Origin: an uncultured Flavobacteriales bacterium
GTDB lineage: Bacteria; Bacteroidota; Bacteroidia; Flavobacteriales_D; Sanyastnellaceae
Length of the DNA: 39,243 bases
Assembly (NCBI GenBank): GCA_938082505.1
Contig: CALLLH010000024.1
Coordinates: forward strand, 77,983-117,225
Reading direction: 5' to 3'
Below the pieces are notes generated by a model. That model worked only from the letters and a program-made list of their open reading frames with translations. It had not been told where the DNA came from and did no database searches. Positions 31,915 to 39,243 of the stretch are shown here, one piece after another (the stretch's first letter is position 1; the number at the start of each line of letters is the position of its first letter). Made by a program: the position numbers and the translations under genes.

Positions 31915-32381
31915 TGAAAGCGGAGTACACCATTGGTCGGATATTACCCGAAGACACTTGGGCGCTGCGCGCTGCGGTGCTCTGGCCGGAGAAAGAGCCA
32001 GGGATTCAGTGCGCACTGCCGGTGGACCTCGATGCCGGGGTATTCCATCTGGGCGCCCGAAAGCATGGCGAGGTCATCTGCATCGCCACTTTCATGCCGG
32101 ATCGTCACCCTGCCTTGGGTCCGGAAATCGATTATCGCCTTCGGGCCATGGCAACGCATTCCGATCACCGGGGTCGGGGAGTGGGGCGCCAGATTCTAGA
32201 GCGCGGAATAACGGAGTTGAGGGAGCATGGAATTGACGGGGTCTGGGCCGATGCCCGACACGCCGCATTGGGCTTTTATGCCAGCCTCGGATGGGAGGTC
32301 ACCGGGCCATCCTACGAGGTCACTTTGAGAGGGCTTCACCGCCTTGTTTGGCGGCGAACTGACGAAGTGATAAATCGTTAG
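31914..32381 (+). CDS. GNAT-family N-acetyltransferase
   Basis: A 155-residue GNAT protein. Motif A is clear (YRLRAMATHSDHRGRGVGRQILERGI, with the acetyl-CoA pyrophosphate loop HRGRGVG), and the C-terminal ADARHAALGFYASLGWEVTG is the usual motif B. Substrate unknown. ATG 31914 overlaps the S4-gene stop by one base (TGATG), so the two are translationally coupled; an in-frame start 21 bases upstream is less likely. Confidence 0.9.
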   Translation: MKAEYTIGRILPEDTWALRAAVLWPEKEPGIQCALPVDLDAGVFHLGARKHGEVICIATFMPDRHPALGPEIDYRLRAMATHSDHRGRGVGRQILERGITELREHGIDGVWADARHAALGFYASLGWEVTGPSYEVTLRGLHRLVWRRTDEVINR

Positions 32382-32405
32382 TCGATTAAAATAGGGTAGT
32401 CAAAA

Positions 32406-32423
32406 TATTATACACGTATAATA
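32406..32423. promoter_or_regulatory. Perfect inverted repeat in the AT-rich leader
   Basis: TATTATAC-AC-GTATAATA has two perfect 8-base arms with a 2-base spacer. It lies 142 bases upstream of the giant surface-protein gene. Its size and symmetry suit a dimeric regulator. Confidence 0.5.
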
Positions 32424-32466
32424 CGGCGCTTTGAACTTTTCAAAAGCCCTGTAAATTATTGTAAGA

Positions 32467-32484
32467 CAGTCGCTTAAGCGTCTG
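32467..32484. promoter_or_regulatory. Second palindrome in the leader of the giant gene
   Basis: CAGTCGCTTAAGCGTCTG is symmetric except for one T-T pair, with a perfect 10-bp core CGCTTAAGCG. Could be an operator or an RNA hairpin. Confidence 0.45.
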
Positions 32485-32525
32485 CAAAGCCGTCGAAATT
32501 AGCTGTGTAATAATTTCATAATGGC

Positions 32526-32538
32526 GAGAAGGCTTCTC
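32526..32538 (+). other. Hairpin near the 5' end of the giant gene
   Basis: GAGAAG-G-CTTCTC, perfect 6-base arms, 26 bases before the ATG at 32565. Probably within the 5' untranslated region. The whole gap 32382-32564 is AT-rich: 42 G/C in the 120 bases from 32401, by hand count. The best -7-like element is TAGCTGTG at 32500-32507, one base off consensus. Confidence 0.35.
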
Positions 32539-32564
32539 ACTTTCCGATAGCCAAAAGTATCGCC

Positions 32565-35500
32565 ATGTCTTACCAGAAGTCTGTCGCGCTTCTCAGCTGC
32601 CTCTTCACTTTTTCGGTCATCACCATGACCGGCGCAGCGCATCCGGAAAACGGACCCTTCCTCCCAGGGGGAAATCCGACCACCGAAGTGGGTTCGTCCC
32701 GCTCTGTCGGTGATCCTTCCAGCGCTCTCCTGCTGAATGCACTTTTTGTCGCACCACCGGACACCACGCCTCCCGTCATCACCATCACCATGCCGGATGA
32801 TGTTTTCCTTACGGGTTGCTATTCCGATTTCACCTACTCCCAAGCTGCCATGGGCAAGCCGCACATCGTGGTCTTCGATGAGTGCGGAGGGGTGACCGTG
32901 ACCGACATTTGGTCGGATTCCTTCGATTATTGTGCCTCCACCGATGATGGATCTCCGGAAGGTGGTCTCGTGATCACACGGCAATTCGTGGTCACGGCAA
33001 CGGACTGTTTTGGCAATGTTGCGGCGGATACGGTATACCAGGCCATTACGGTGACCGATGCTGGTGCCCCGACCTTCGTTGAGGCCCTTCCCGCCGATAC
33101 AACCGTGGATTGTGGCGCGATCCCAACGGCTGTGACCCTCACTGCGACGGACGACTGCGATACCGACGTCACGGTGACCTATACAGAAGATGCGACGACG
33201 ACCTGTGCTGGCCTTGTGCGCACCTGGGTGGCCGTGGACGATTGCGGCAACACCACGACCCACGTTCAGAACATTACGGTTACCGACACTGAGAATCCCG
33301 TGATTGCCGATACCCCTTCGGACATCGCGCAGAACAACGACAGCGGCAACTGCAGTGCGGTGGTCACCTGGACCGAACCTACGGCCAGTGACAACTGCAC
33401 CTTGGACACCTTCGTCTCCACCCACGCTCCCGGCGACACTTTTTCAGTGGGTGCGACGACGGTGACCTACACAGCAACGGACGACTGCGGCAACACGACC
33501 ACGTCGAGCTTCACGGTGACCATCGCGGATGCCGAGGATCCGACCATCACCGCTACGCCTGCGGACATCACCCAGACCAATGACGCCGGCCTTTGTTCGG
33601 CCGTTGTGAACTGGACACCCCCGACCGATGCGGACAATTGTTCGTCCACGATGACGTCCACGCACGATTCGGGCGACGTCTTCCCCGTCGGCACGACGAC
33701 GGTCACCTACACCGCCACCGACCCAGCCGGCAACACGGTCTCCACCTCCTTCACCGTCACCGTCACCGACGACGAACTCCCGGTGATTTCAAATATGCAG
33801 GCAGACCAAAGTTTCCCTACCAATGCCTCCTCTTGTACGAAATACTTCACATGGCCAAGTCCTTCGGCAGCTGACAATTGCGGTGTGGACACTATTACAG
33901 CTACGCACAACGAAGGAGGGTCCACATTCTCAATTGGGGATACCGAGGTTACTTACACGGCAACTGACATTCATGGCAACACCGCCACGTCTTCATTTAC
34001 CATTACGGTTTATGACGCTGAGAATCCGGTGATTTCAGGGATGCCGGCGGACATCACGCAGACCGCCGATGCGGATACGTGTGGGGCGGTGGTGAATTGG
34101 ACGGATCCGACTGCCACGGATAACTGTACAGTAGATACGTTCTCGGCTGACTACAACAGTGGGGATTTCTTCCCGCTGGGGACGACCACGGTGACCTACA
34201 CGGCGGTTGACTCGACCGGCAACTCGACCACGGCGTCGTTTGACATTACGATTACCGATGATGAGGCGCCGAGCATCAGTGGCACGCCGGCCGACCTTAC
34301 GCAGAGCACTGATGGTGCTTCGTGCGATGCGGTGGTGTCTTGGACGGCACCCACTGCCGACGACAATTGTGCGCTCGCGAGTTTGACCGCGGACTACAGC
34401 AGTGGCGATACGTTCCCCTTGGGTACGACGACCGTGACCTACACGGCCACCGATGCGGCGGGCAATACGACGACGAGCACGTTCACCATTACGATCACGG
34501 ACACTGAGGATCCGACCATTTCCGGTACCCCGGCCGACATCACCCAGACTGCTGATGCGGGCAACTGTTCTGCTGCAGTGAATTGGACAGCACCGGCCGC
34601 GGCGGACAACTGCAGTGTTTCCACATTGACCTCGACCCACAGCATTGGGGATACGTTCCCCGTGGGTACCACGACGGTGACCTATACCGCAACGGACAAT
34701 GCGGGCAATACGAGCACCACGAGTTTCACGGTGACCGTGACGGACAATGAGGATCCGACCATCACGGGCATGCCTGCCAACATCACGCAGACGGCCGATG
34801 CCGGCAACTGCTCGGCAGTGGTGAGTTGGACGGAACCCACGAGCTCCGACAATTGTGCGGTAGACACGTTCACGTCCAACCACAACAGCGGGGACGCTTT
34901 CCCCGTCGGGGCGACGACGGTGACCTACACTTCCACGGACATCCACGGCAATGTGACCACGTCTTCCTTCACGGTGACGGTGACCGATAACGAAGTGCCG
35001 ACCATCAGTGGCATGCCGGCTGACATTTCTCAGGACACCGACGCCGGGGTCTGCTTGGCAGAGGTGACGTGGACAGCTCCGACAGCGGATGACAACTGCA
35101 GCGTTGCCTCATTGACATCGGACCATGAGCCGGGTGACGATTTCACGCCGGGCACCACGACGGTAACCTATACCGCTACGGACATCCATGGCAATGTCAC
35201 GACGGCCAGCTTCACGGTGACCGTGACCGATGCGGAGGCCCCCTCCATTTCGGGCATGCCTGCCGACATCAGTCTCAACGCTGTGGCCGCAGGGGACACC
35301 TGCTCGGCTGCGGCCAGCTGGACGGCTCCAACGGCATCCGACAACTGTGCGGTGACCAGTTTCACATCCACTCATAATAGTGGTGACAGTTTCGGAACGG
35401 GCACCACCACGGTAACGTATACAGCCATGGACGCCGCGGGCAACACCACGACCGCCACGTTCACGGTGACCGTGACCGACAATGACGCGCCTTCCATTTC

Positions 35501-38500
35501 GGGAATGCCGGGCAACATCACCCAGTCCAACGATGCGGGCAGCTGCGCTGCAGCCGTGACTTGGACCGAGCCGACCATGTCGGACAATTGCGGTGCGACC
35601 TTGACCTCGACCCACGATCCGGGCGTCATGTTTGGAGTGGGTACGACGACCGTGATCTACACGGCTGTTGATGAAGCGGGCAACACAACCACAGCTTCGT
35701 TCAACGTGCAGGTACAGGACACCGAGAACCCGACCATCACTTCCATGCCGGCCGACATCACCGTCGATACGGATGCCGGAGTGTGCACGGCTGTGGTGAC
35801 CTGGACTGAGCCGAACGCTCAGGACAACTGCGCCGTGAGCACGTTCACTTCATCGCATTCCTCCGGGGACACTTTCTCCCTCGGCACGACGGCAGTGACT
35901 TACACCGCCACCGACATCCACGGCAACACGGCCACCTCATCCTTCAACGTTGCAGTGCAGGACAATGAGGCCCCGACCATTTCTGGTGTGCCGTCAGACA
36001 TCACGCAGAACACGGATTCGGGTGTGTGCACGGCTGACGTGAACTGGGTCGTGCCTACCGGTGCAGACAACTGCACCCTGGCCTCATTGACTTCCAATTT
36101 CGCCTCCGGAGACACATTCGGACTCGGCCCCAATACGGTGACCTACACCGCGACGGATGGGGCGGGCAATGTCACGACGGCTTCCTTCACGGTGACCGTC
36201 ATCGATGTGGCCGTACCTACCATTTCGGGCATGCCGACGGACATTACCCAGTCCATGGATCCCGGCAGCTGCAGTGCGACCGTGACCTGGACGGAGCCCA
36301 CCGCGGATGACAACTGCTCCGTCTCGTCGTTTACGAGCAGCCACAATTCAAATTCCACTTTCACGAGCGGAACGACGACGGTGACCTACACCGCCATGGA
36401 CCCCTCCGGCAATACGGCCTCCGCCACCTTCACGGTGACGGTGAACGATACGGAGAATCCGACCATCTCGGGAACACCGGCGAACATCACGCAGTCCAAC
36501 GATGCCGGCATATGTGCCGCTGCGGTGAGTTGGGCCGCCCCGAGCGCTTTGGACAACTGTGGTGCGACCTTGACTTCGAGCCACACCAGTGGATCCACTT
36601 TCGGGGTGGGAACGACAACGGTGATACTTACCGCCACCGACGAGGCGGCCAACACGGCGACCACGAGCTTCACGGTGACCGTGACGGACAATGAGGCGCC
36701 TTACTTCACGACATTGGCGAACGATACCGTATCCACGGATCCGGGAACTTGCGATGCCGTGGTCAATTTTGCCGATCCCGGTGCTGCGGACAACTGTTCC
36801 GTGGCCAGTGTGACTTCCGACATCGCTTCGGGCACCACCTTCAGCCTCGGCTCCACGACCGTGACCTACACGGTGACCGACATCTATGGCAACTCGGCGA
36901 CCGGTGCGTTCGAGGTCGTAGTCGAGGATAACGAGGGCCCAACCATCACTTCTGCGGCACAGGACGCCTCGGTTGAATGCGACGGTGCAGGCAACTCGGC
37001 CGCACTGTTGGCCTGGTTGGACAACAACGCAGGGGCTGCGGCTACGGACAATTGCAGTGGCGTGACCTGGTCCAATGATTTCACGACCATGGCGGCCAGT
37101 TGCGGAGGCAGCGGGGCGGTTCAGGTCGTCTTCACCGCGACGGATGATGCGGGCAATCAGACCTCCACGGCGGCCATCTTCACCATTGTGGACACCACGG
37201 CGCCGACCCTGACGGCCGCGGCCCAGGATACCACGACGGAGTGCGATGGATCCGGGAATGCCGCCGAACTCGCGGCATGGTTGGCCAACAATGGTGGTGC
37301 GTCCGCCAGCGAGACCTGCAGTGGCGTGACCTGGAGCCACAACTACGGCAATGGAGCGTCTCTGAGCAACCTCTGTGGTGCGACCGGCACAGTGACGGTG
37401 ACCTTCACCGCTGAGGACGCCTGTGGCAACAACGTCACCACGAACGGCACGTTCACGATCACGGACACCACGAATCCGACGGCTGTGGCCAAGGATTACA
37501 CCGTGACCTTGGATGCCAACGGTGTGGGCATCATGACGGCTTCCGACATTGACAACGCTTCTTCCGATGGCTGTGGAACCGTATCCTTGGCTGCGAGCCA
37601 GACGACCTTCTCCTGCTCGGATCTCGGAGCCAACACCATCACACTGACCGTCACCGACGAATGCAGCAACACGGCAACAGCCACTGCTACGGTCACGGTG
37701 GTCGACACCACCGATCCGACCATGACGGTGACGGCATCCGATGCCACATACGAATGCACGGGTGGTGCCTTCACCTCTGAATTCAATGACTGGATCACCA
37801 GCAACGGTGGTGCCTCCGCCACGGACGCCTGTGGCTCCCTGACCTGGTCCAACAACAGCACGGGCCTCTCCGACGGCTGCGGTGCTACCGGCAGCGAGAC
37901 CGTGACCTTCACGGTGACAGACGGCAGCGGTAACTCCACGAGCACCACGGCGACGTTCTCCATCACGGACACGACGGCCCCGACCATTGCCAGCGATGCC
38001 ACGGACATCACGCTCGAGTGCGACGGTTCGAACGATCTCATCGGCCTCAATGCCTGGCTGCTCGCCAATGGCGGTGCGGGTGCGGTAAGTGATGCCTGCG
38101 GTAGCGTCACCTGGAGCCACAACTTCCATGACTACGGTTTGTCCTGCATCGGAACGGGTGCCATCGACGTGACCTTCACGGCCACGGACGAGTGCGGCAA
38201 TACCGCCACGACGATGGGCAGCTTCACAATCGTGGACACGACGGCGCCTGTGCTGTCTGCCACGGCTTCGGATACCACCATTGAGTGCAGTGCCGGTACT
38301 GGTGTGGAAATCGCTTCCTGGCTCGCCAACCACGGTGGCGCTGCAGCGGCGGACCTCTGCGGCAACACGACTTGGACGCACGATTACGCCGGCCTGTCCG
38401 ACCTGTGCGGCAATACCGGTACTGCGACGGTGATTTTCACCGCAACCGACGATTGTGGCAACTTCACGACGAGCACGGCCACCGTGACCGTGGAGGACAA

Positions 38501-39243
38501 CACTTCGCCAATCGCCCTCGGTCAGGATGTCACGGTAACCCTGGATGGAACCGGCCTTGCCAACATCACGGCGAACGACATCGACAATGGCTCCTATGAC
38601 GATTGCGGCAACGTGACCTTGTCCATCGACGTCACCTCCTTTGATTGTGACGATGTAGGTTCGAATGCCGTCACTTTGACGGTGACGGACGAGTGCCAAA
38701 ACGCATCTTCCGCCACGGTAATCGTGACGGTGACGGCAGTGGACGATGCCTCACCGACCATTTCCAATGTGCCGGCCAACATCACCCAGACCAACGATGC
38801 AGGAGATTGCAGCGCTGTGGTGACCTACACCATGCCGAGCATTGCAGACAACTGCGATGGCGGTTCCATCGTCAGCTCACACCCGAGCGGTTCAACCTTC
38901 CCGGTCGGTGCCACGGAAGTGATCTTCACGGCCACCGACCCGAGCGGAAACGACACCACGGCCACCTTCACGGTGACCGTCACCGACGATGAGGCCCCGA
39001 CCTTCAGCGGACCGGCTCCGGATCCGTCTGATGAGGACTACGCCCTCGGACCGATCTCCAACTCCGGAGCCTCCACCATCCAGGAGGAATGGTCCGGTGG
39101 TGACGGAACCTACTTCACGAACGACGGCACCGATGACGAGGCCGTCACCGATGCCGAGGCCAACTCCGGAAGCAACAGCTGGTTCTACACCGACGCCTAC
39201 AACAACCCGGGTTCGGGTTCGCCCCACACGCCTGATCTGGGCT
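32565..39243 (+). CDS. Giant secreted HYR-repeat protein (partial, 3' end outside window)
   Basis: At least 2226 residues, open to the right edge. ATG 32565 gives a signal peptide (MSYQKSVALLSCLFTFSVI…, cut near GAA/HP, about residue 24). Two atypical Ig-like modules follow (about 67-165, 166-241), then fifteen tandem HYR repeats (242-1455), two ECDG…AWL-type repeats (1456-1634), a shorter YTVTLDANG-type module (1635-1714), three more ECDG-type repeats (1715-1978), another short module (1979-2060), a sixteenth HYR repeat (2061-2141), and the start of a different domain with EEWSGGDGTYFTNDG and SNSWFYTDAYN, resembling a jelly-roll. HYR modules are Ig-like adhesion repeats, each with a Cys pair. 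A surface adhesin or gliding-type filament secreted by T9SS is likely, but the C-terminus is not visible. Confidence 0.9.
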   Translation, partial: MSYQKSVALLSCLFTFSVITMTGAAHPENGPFLPGGNPTTEVGSSRSVGDPSSALLLNALFVAPPDTTPPVITITMPDDVFLTGCYSDFTYSQAAMGKPHIVVFDECGGVTVTDIWSDSFDYCASTDDGSPEGGLVITRQFVVTATDCFGNVAADTVYQAITVTDAGAPTFVEALPADTTVDCGAIPTAVTLTATDDCDTDVTVTYTEDATTTCAGLVRTWVAVDDCGNTTTHVQNITVTDTENPVIADTPSDIAQNNDSGNCSAVVTWTEPTASDNCTLDTFVSTHAPGDTFSVGATTVTYTATDDCGNTTTSSFTVTIADAEDPTITATPADITQTNDAGLCSAVVNWTPPTDADNCSSTMTSTHDSGDVFPVGTTTVTYTATDPAGNTVSTSFTVTVTDDELPVISNMQADQSFPTNASSCTKYFTWPSPSAADNCGVDTITATHNEGGSTFSIGDTEVTYTATDIHGNTATSSFTITVYDAENPVISGMPADITQTADADTCGAVVNWTDPTATDNCTVDTFSADYNSGDFFPLGTTTVTYTAVDSTGNSTTASFDITITDDEAPSISGTPADLTQSTDGASCDAVVSWTAPTADDNCALASLTADYSSGDTFPLGTTTVTYTATDAAGNTTTSTFTITITDTEDPTISGTPADITQTADAGNCSAAVNWTAPAAADNCSVSTLTSTHSIGDTFPVGTTTVTYTATDNAGNTSTTSFTVTVTDNEDPTITGMPANITQTADAGNCSAVVSWTEPTSSDNCAVDTFTSNHNSGDAFPVGATTVTYTSTDIHGNVTTSSFTVTVTDNEVPTISGMPADISQDTDAGVCLAEVTWTAPTADDNCSVASLTSDHEPGDDFTPGTTTVTYTATDIHGNVTTASFTVTVTDAEAPSISGMPADISLNAVAAGDTCSAAASWTAPTASDNCAVTSFTSTHNSGDSFGTGTTTVTYTAMDAAGNTTTATFTVTVTDNDAPSISGMPGNITQSNDAGSCAAAVTWTEPTMSDNCGATLTSTHDPGVMFGVGTTTVIYTAVDEAGNTTTASFNVQVQDTENPTITSMPADITVDTDAGVCTAVVTWTEPNAQDNCAVSTFTSSHSSGDTFSLGTTAVTYTATDIHGNTATSSFNVAVQDNEAPTISGVPSDITQNTDSGVCTADVNWVVPTGADNCTLASLTSNFASGDTFGLGPNTVTYTATDGAGNVTTASFTVTVIDVAVPTISGMPTDITQSMDPGSCSATVTWTEPTADDNCSVSSFTSSHNSNSTFTSGTTTVTYTAMDPSGNTASATFTVTVNDTENPTISGTPANITQSNDAGICAAAVSWAAPSALDNCGATLTSSHTSGSTFGVGTTTVILTATDEAANTATTSFTVTVTDNEAPYFTTLANDTVSTDPGTCDAVVNFADPGAADNCSVASVTSDIASGTTFSLGSTTVTYTVTDIYGNSATGAFEVVVEDNEGPTITSAAQDASVECDGAGNSAALLAWLDNNAGAAATDNCSGVTWSNDFTTMAASCGGSGAVQVVFTATDDAGNQTSTAAIFTIVDTTAPTLTAAAQDTTTECDGSGNAAELAAWLANNGGASASETCSGVTWSHNYGNGASLSNLCGATGTVTVTFTAEDACGNNVTTNGTFTITDTTNPTAVAKDYTVTLDANGVGIMTASDIDNASSDGCGTVSLAASQTTFSCSDLGANTITLTVTDECSNTATATATVTVVDTTDPTMTVTASDATYECTGGAFTSEFNDWITSNGGASATDACGSLTWSNNSTGLSDGCGATGSETVTFTVTDGSGNSTSTTATFSITDTTAPTIASDATDITLECDGSNDLIGLNAWLLANGGAGAVSDACGSVTWSHNFHDYGLSCIGTGAIDVTFTATDECGNTATTMGSFTIVDTTAPVLSATASDTTIECSAGTGVEIASWLANHGGAAAADLCGNTTWTHDYAGLSDLCGNTGTATVIFTATDDCGNFTTSTATVTVEDNTSPIALGQDVTVTLDGTGLANITANDIDNGSYDDCGNVTLSIDVTSFDCDDVGSNAVTLTVTDECQNASSATVIVTVTAVDDASPTISNVPANITQTNDAGDCSAVVTYTMPSIADNCDGGSIVSSHPSGSTFPVGATEVIFTATDPSGNDTTATFTVTVTDDEAPTFSGPAPDPSDEDYALGPISNSGASTIQEEWSGGDGTYFTNDGTDDEAVTDAEANSGSNSWFYTDAYNNPGSGSPHTPDLG
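33288..36929 (+). repeat. Fifteen tandem HYR-encoding repeats, about 243 bp each
   Basis: Repeat starts read from the translation: 33288, 33531, 33771, 34017, 34260, 34503, 34746, 34989, 35232, 35481, 35721, 35964, 36207, 36450, 36690. The consensus begins (N/T/D)E-x-PTISGMPADITQ, has a Cys in DAGxC, DNC about 17 residues later, GTTTVTYTATD and ends SFTVTVTD. Spacing is 240-249 bases. Repeats are clearly related but diverged at the DNA level. Confidence 0.9.
36930..38744 (+). repeat. Second block: five ECDG/AWL-type repeats and two short modules
   Basis: About 88-residue repeats starting at 36930, 37194, 37707, 37971 and 38238 share TTAPT…(V/T/L)EC(D/T)G…AWLxNNGGA…CG…TWSHN…FTATD.CGN. Two about 80-residue modules at 37467 and 38499 share VTLD(A/G)xG…ITA.DIDN.S.D.CG. 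These classes alternate in the order B-B-C-B-B-B-C before a last HYR repeat at 38745. Confidence 0.8.

Noticed and set aside
33288-36929. Regular 243-base repeat spacing as a CRISPR or satellite array
   Set aside because: Repeats are coding throughout, diverged at third positions, with no spacers; they are protein-domain repeats.
36348-38699. 783-codon minus-strand open frame opposite the giant gene
   Set aside because: Low-complexity Arg/Gly/His-rich product with no family features; an artefact of the repetitive, stop-poor plus-strand coding sequence.
1-39243. tRNA, rRNA, insertion sequences, prophage or defence systems
   Set aside because: No tRNA-like cloverleaf, transposase, integrase, CRISPR array or nuclease/toxin gene could be recognised in the window.

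Overview
The window is a 39 kb piece of a GC-rich (roughly 60%) Bacteroidota genome, most likely a Flavobacteriales-like marine or freshwater lineage; I cannot name a genus. The evidence is: exact copies of the Bacteroidota -7 promoter element TAnnTTTG in front of several genes, almost no Shine-Dalgarno sequences, a type IX secretion (T9SS) sorting domain, a TonB-dependent receptor with a carboxypeptidase-like N-terminal domain, a PadR/PspC pair, a menaquinone pathway, and a giant HYR-repeat surface protein.

Layout. 1-7.2 kb: mnmE (partial, minus), sucD (plus), a deoxynucleoside kinase and folK (minus, overlapping), then a padR-pspC pair (plus) behind a near-perfect palindromic operator, then sppA and an overlapping SpoU-type RNA methyltransferase (plus), closed by a bidirectional terminator. 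7.3-10.7 kb (minus): an OmpA-like/TPR lipoprotein, accA and rdgB. 10.7-17.8 kb (minus): a compact menaquinone operon, transcribed menI-menF-menD-menB-menA-menC-menE-(rdgB), with four ATGA stop/start overlaps and a probable internal promoter before menB. 17.9-23.7 kb (minus): a CDGSH iron-sulfur protein, an intergenic stretch with an orphan coding-like frame and an opposite-strand hairpin/terminator, then a close-packed group transcribed secreted serine protease (T9SS cargo), lipoprotein, glycosyltransferase, ECF-type sigma factor, rsmG. 23.8-27.0 kb (minus): uvrB, and rpsF-rpsR-rplI ending in a strong terminator. 27.2-32.4 kb (plus): dnaX, split at a run of ten A residues into a gamma-length frame and a tau extension, then a TonB-dependent receptor, an S4-domain RNA-binding protein and a GNAT acetyltransferase. 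32.4-39.2 kb (plus): an AT-rich, palindrome-rich leader and a giant secreted protein (at least 2226 residues, running off the window) built from sixteen about 81-residue HYR repeats plus two other repeat classes.

Most of the window is core housekeeping. The points most worth a second look are the dnaX A10 frame break, the giant repeat protein with one repeat of clearly foreign base composition, the palindromes in its leader, the PadR operator, and the unexplained 18.2-18.5 kb interval.
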